64,000 nt of DNA from Spodoptera frugiperda (lineage: Eukaryota; Arthropoda; Insecta; Lepidoptera; Noctuidae). Shown here piece by piece: positions 59,586 to 64,000 of this stretch; position 1 is the stretch's first letter, and every line of letters begins with the position of its first letter. A program made the translations under genes and the position numbers. The notes under the pieces were generated by a model. The model did not search any database, was not told the origin of the DNA, and was given only the letters and a program-made list of their open reading frames with translations. Location of the stretch: positions 6,197,501 through 6,261,500 of the forward strand of contig NC_064235.1 in NCBI RefSeq assembly GCF_023101765.2, given 5' to 3'.

Positions 59586-61300
59586 CAAAATGTTCTGTGC
59601 TATAAACCTCACGGAGCTCGAGACCTTTCCAACATATGCAAACCGCGGTTCGTGCGTTCTGAAGTTATAGCGTCAGGAAGGAAAACCCGACTTATTTTTA
59701 TGATGATTTCCTTCACCGATGCGCGATGTATCGATAGTAGGGAAGCCATACATACCACACATCCATAGCACGCATCTTTCCATATAAGAATCATAGCTTA
59801 GCTTAGCACCACCAGTGCTAAGCTATATGTACCAATGAATACGATTGGTGGAAGCCAAACGCATTCACAGCAAAGTAGCATAGTCATAGTGTATTATGCA
59901 AAATCACTTAAAAATATAAAAGACTTAGGTTAGGTAACACAAAATCTATTGTTCTTCAGCCAAATATCCTTCACCTTGGTACAATGCGATTTCACTTCTT
60001 AAATTAACTATTATAATGTAATAAACGAATCGCTTTGTAGGTCTAATAAATAATTAATTGCATATCTTTGTAAATTAATTACCTGTCTACCTTGTTGCTT
60101 GAGTGATTGTAAGTGTTATTTTAAAACAAGGGGTTTTTTTGAAAGGGGGAAACATCATCCAATGACTTCTCCCGCCTTTGGTGAGGCGAGAGTTTTTTTT
60201 TATGGTTGGATCCGGGCAGAAGGATCACATAATGAGATCACCATTGCGATTATGGACACTCGAAACACCGAAACTCCGAAACAGGCGTTACACGTGTGTG
60301 TGTGTTGCTGGTCTTTTGGGGGTTACGAATTTAAGGGTTGTTGGGGAACCGAGGATTGGGCAGATTGACCCAGTTACCCCCGTAACTGGGCCTCTGGTAA
60401 CCTCAATCATACAACGAAACACAACGCAAGCGTTGTTTTACGCCAGTTTTCTGTGAGGCCGTGGTATCACTCCGGTCGAGCCGGCCCATTCGTGTCGAAG
60501 CATGGCTCTCCCACACTAAAAATAGTCACACTCTTACGGCCTATATTTCACCGGGACGTGGTGTCCCGGTCCGGTAAAGTCTCTAAGAAAGGGAGGATCC
60601 TCCGACCAGGCGAGGTATAGATATTTTTAAATTATCCTTTATAGAGTAGGTATATAAACAGATGGATTACCTGATGGTAAGCAATCGGCGCGGCCCATGG
60701 TTATCCGTAACGCAAAAGTTGCAAGTGCGTTATCAGCCTTTCGAGGTTATGAGATTTGGGGATAGGGAATTGCGGATTTGAAGATAATATAATTCGGAGA
60801 TTGGAGAGGGGGTAATTGGGTCTCCGGTTACTTCATTCGTATGGCGAAACAACGCAAGCGTTGTTTCAAGTCAGTTTTCTGTGAGGCCGTGGTATCACAC
60901 CATTTGAACTTGTCTATTGCCCATATGAAATTTAGATACGTCTAATTTGTTTCTAATTTAAATACTAAATCATTATGTTATGTATTTGGGCGATATTGTT
61001 ATGTAATATTTTTCCAAATCAATTGATATTTTTAAATTATGTCTTTTATGTAAGTTATTGATCAATAGAGATGACATATAAATGTATTTATGATTAGAAT
61101 AATAATAAGTTTTGTCAGAATGTTTAACACCCGTATTTATAAACAAGTAAAAGTAATTACTTGAGTAAAAGTAATGACTTAAGTAGCAATTTCTATTTTA
61201 TAGTTAAGAAATTACTCGAAGTTAGAACTGTCAAAGGTTAGAATTCTTAACCAAGTAATAGTCACCATTTTCTTTACTTTAGCATTACTTTGAGCTACCC
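59586..61300. other. Upstream flank of visible tankyrase: repeats, no exon found
   Basis: Minus-strand S3 copies at 60200-60515 and 60660-60900, an S4 scrap near 60130-60190, and the GGAGGATCCTCC-type fragment near 60590. A search for a further exon that would encode an STPLHFAA-like end in the required phase (ending in a single G) found none here. Confidence 0.5.
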
Positions 61301-61311
61301 GGTTGGTTAAA

Positions 61312-62048
61312 ATGGAAAGTTTAGATAGCATTGAAGCGGTTTTCGCTGTTGTAGACAATATAGATGATAATATATTAGAAGAGGTAGAAGTTGGGGAACC
61401 TAGAAATCCCAAAGTTTACTTTCGTGATGTGGATCCATTTCATGACTATTCGGAAAGTTGTTTTAAAAAAAGATTTCGTTTCTCCAAAAGTGTTGTGATA
61501 CATGTGATTTTACCGAGAATTATAGACTCTTTACAATCAGAGACACGAAGAGGGCTTCCTATAACTCCACAGTGTCAGTTGCTTACTGCTTTGCGTTTTT
61601 ATGCCACTGGGAGCTTTCAAGTTGTATGTGGAGATATCATGCATATTTCTCAATCGACGATCTGCCATATTGTAAAAAGAGTAAGTCGAGCATTGGCATT
61701 GCTAATGCCAGATTTTATTAAGTTTCCTTCAAATAAGAGAGATATAACAAGGTGCAAATAAAATCAAGAAATTCAGTGGAACGGTTATTTGGAGTATGGA
61801 AAAGACGGTTTCCATGCCTACAAATTGGTTTGGCTACCAAACTATCTACGACGGCCAATATTATAATAGCATGTGCAGTGCTCCACAACATTGCAGTAGA
61901 AGCAAATGATATTTTTGAAATTGATGACACTGTGGACTATGGTGCTCACTGTGCTCAGTCTTCGGCTTCAACAATAGCAAACACAACAGGTACCAGTGAT
62001 GGTTTGGTACTTCGAGCAAATATAATTTCGCGTTATTATATGTTTTAA
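61312..62048 (+). pseudogene. PIF/Harbinger transposase, internal deletion
   Basis: ATG 61312 opens a HARBI1-like N-terminus (YFRDVDPFHDYSESCFKKRF, LTALRFYATGSFQVVCGD, SQSTICHIVKRVSRAL). The frame ends at 61761. In the next frame from about 61752 the C-terminal part follows (KSRNSVERLFGVWKRRFPCL, ACAVLHNIAVEAND). Intact proteins have roughly 120-140 residues between FPSNK and the RNSVERLFG motif; these are missing, taking out most of the DDE catalytic core. The transposase is therefore dead. Confidence 0.9.
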
Positions 62049-62342
62049 ATTATTTAGAAAATAAAACCAATATTATCTCTTATACAGTATTTTATTTATT
62101 TACACAAATTAAATGATAAATGATATTTATTTCTGTAAATAGGTCATAAAATAACACTTTTACACGTCAATATTTCAAATAGCTAGATGAGGCCGGCATT
62201 TCCTATCCGACTACTCTGAGAAGAAATGCCAAAACAAACTCAGAGGTCATAGTCTCTTTTAAAGTCCAGACAATGAAATAGAGGATAATGTGAGAGAACA
62301 GTGCAAGTTGATTCTGTAGTGGTCTTTAGAGGAAAGAATAAC

Positions 62343-62874
62343 TCTGGAATCGATGGGATCCATTTCCATAACAGATGGCCCACCTCCTGTTAAGTGGCGA
62401 ATATTTTCTTTCGTTTTTGACTCTCTTGCTTTTGCCTTCATATTATACCATAATTTTATTAATTGTTTTGTAGATGCCTAAAATAATGAAATATATTGCA
62501 ATTAGATAAGTAATTGCCTACACATGGTTTTTTTCTGTGTCGTTATATATATACTTACACAGAAAAATACCATGCACATACACATCACATTTGTCGTTAT
62601 ATATATAACGACACAGAAAATGACCATGTGGCACAAATGCAACTACATGTCTGTAAATAATAAGTACAAAATATATTATATTCACCTTTTGAGTAACAAT
62701 AGAGGATTCATTAAATTCCACAGCTATATTCTCCCATGACTGCTTCTTTTTCAGAGCACTTGTAGCATTTGTTTGTTTGCTAGTTAATATGCTATCATAT
62801 TTTTGTATAATATTTAAAAATAAATCTTTCTCCAAACTCGAAAACGGTTTCTTCCTGTCTACTTCTTGACTCAT
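62343..62874 (-). pseudogene. Harbinger Myb/SANT-like partner gene, 3'-truncated copy
   Basis: Exon 1, 62874-62686, encodes 63 residues (MSQEVDRKKPFSSLEKDLFL and QSWENIAVEFNES). Exon 2 starts at 62477 (ASTKQLIKLWYNMKAKARES, then GGGPSVMEMDPIDSRV) and breaks off at about 62343 into another repeat. Harbinger elements usually encode such a DNA-binding helper next to the transposase. It converges with the transposase at 61312-62048, as expected for one decayed element. Confidence 0.8.
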
Positions 62875-62942
62875 GTTTTAAATTTGCGGAAAGATATTCA
62901 AGTGATATAATGAACACGCCGACCCAAACAGTTTTGATTTTA

Positions 62943-63699
62943 GGGCCTATGCACACCACGTTTTTTAAACGCGCCGTAGACGCGCGTTTGCAGCGAAACA
63001 GACGCGATGTAAACGCGCGTATTTAATAAAATTGTGGTATAATATGAAGGCAAAAGCAAGGGAGTCAAAAATGAAAGAAAATATTCGCCACTTAACAGGA
63101 GGTGGGCCATCTGTTATGGAAATGGATCCCATCGATTCCAGGGTCATGGATGTGGACAAAAATATCCTTACAAACATTGCTGTGGATATTGATAGTGATA
63201 TCGATGGTGAGAAATTATCCATTATAAACATTTAACTGACTGCTTCGAACTAACATATAACAAGCCTTTTGTATTATTCGTCAGAAAAATTTGGCCACAA
63301 GAACATTATTTTACATACATGTAGTAGTAGTGGAACGCCAGTGAAAGCAGAAGTTAAAATTAAATGTATGGGTATCCAACATTATATTTTTTCTGCTTTT
63401 CAGGGTCCGTAGTCATATTAGGTGACAATAATAATGAAGCTTGGTCTAAAGTCGCAGAAGCAACCATTGAAGACAAAAAGGAAGCAGAATTTAAAACTCC
63501 TATCAAAATGCGAGCAAATAGAATAGATGTATAACGCGCCGGTGCCGCGCGTTTGTAGCGATACACACGCGCCGGTGCCACGCGTTTGTATCGATACAAA
63601 CGACAACAAACTGCTCTGCAGGAGAAAAACGCGCCGGCGACGTGCGTTTCCAAAACGCGCGTCGACGGCGCGTTTATATAACGTGGCGTGCATTGGCCC
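62943..63699 (+). mobile_element. Non-autonomous Harbinger element carrying part of the Myb-like gene
   Basis: Ends GGGCCTATGCACACCACG and the near-complement of it; TTA at 62940-62942 and 63700-63702. The interior has CGCG-rich subterminal words at both ends, like 411-797. Between them lies a piece of the Myb/SANT-like gene on the plus strand. Confidence 0.85.
63022..63535 (+). pseudogene. Second, 5'-truncated copy of the Myb/SANT-like gene
   Basis: The exon 2 part (from KLWYNMKAKARESKMKENIR to DIDSDIDG) ends at a GTGAGA donor near 63207; the last exon begins after GCTTTTCAG near 63403 and encodes SVVILGDNNNEAWSKVAEAT, then ...MRANRIDV and a stop. The middle and end complement what 62343-62874 lacks. 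The N-terminal SANT exon is absent. Confidence 0.8.
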
Positions 63700-63702
63700 T
63701 TA

Positions 63703-64000
63703 GAGTTTTGTTTACGTACCTACCGGTTTTATTTGACAGACAATGTCAAGGTAATCTTTCTAAGTAAAAAATCACGAATTGGCCAAATATTCCAGTGTAA
63801 ACGTAAACATTTCAATTTAGTAGGGTTATATCATGTCAAGCGTATTGTTTCTCCAAGCACACATTCCTGTGTACCTAAAAAATTAAACATCCGTAATGTA
63901 CTTTTTCAATTTAAACTATTTAAATAATGTAATTGTTGTAATAAATAAAAAATAAAGCAATATCAAAGATATTAATGCAAGATTTTGTCAAATTAATCTA
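63703..64000. other. AT-rich end of window, nothing recognised
   Basis: No repeat family or convincing coding signal seen. The 79-codon open stretch at 63688-63927 begins inside the mobile element and shows no family resemblance. Confidence 0.4.

Overview
The window is animal nuclear DNA, almost certainly from a moth or butterfly. It holds three intron-rich conserved genes embedded in dense short repeats of the kinds that crowd lepidopteran introns: tRNA-derived SINEs, MITEs, R1-, Jockey- and RTE-like LINE scraps and Harbinger pieces. The lineage is inferred from repeat character; the gene identities come from translation.

Layout. Positions 1-5200 are repeat-rich intergenic DNA: a foldback, a Harbinger-type MITE, an R1-clade LINE relic split by two MITEs, and SINEs. 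Positions 5235-9150 (minus) carry a complete six-exon proteasome alpha-2 gene (234 aa). A 473-bp divergent promoter region separates it from a complete four-exon beta-sarcoglycan gene, 9624-25656 (plus, 342 aa). Intron 1 of that gene, 13 kb long, holds the most unusual non-coding structure here: an array of about 28 imperfect tandem units (14190-21530), each built around a long stem-loop. Positions 25.7-31.7 kb are repeats only. From 59267 down to 31705 (minus) runs tankyrase: 23 exons whose reading phases agree at every junction. They encode 1094 residues of ankyrin clusters, SAM domain and PARP catalytic domain; the N-terminal exon(s) lie outside the window. Positions 59.3-64 kb are repeats, including a deleted Harbinger transposase and two broken copies of its Myb/SANT-like partner gene.

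Most worth a second look: (1) tankyrase has local tandem copies of exon edges at five different exons. Each copy carries part of the exon plus its splice site and some flanking sequence. The largest has 11 extra copies of the end of the SAM exon, arranged in 860-bp higher-order repeats. An 18-20-nt piece of another exon sits inside a nearby transposon, so template switching is a plausible mechanism. (2) The intron-1 stem-loop array of beta-sarcoglycan shows paired (compensatory) substitutions between units. Most residual mismatches would be G-U pairs in an antisense transcript, so a structured RNA read from the minus strand is a testable idea.

The three genes are not a functional operon. The proteasome core particle, the muscle dystrophin-glycoprotein complex and a poly-ADP-ribosylating scaffold are neighbours only by position.
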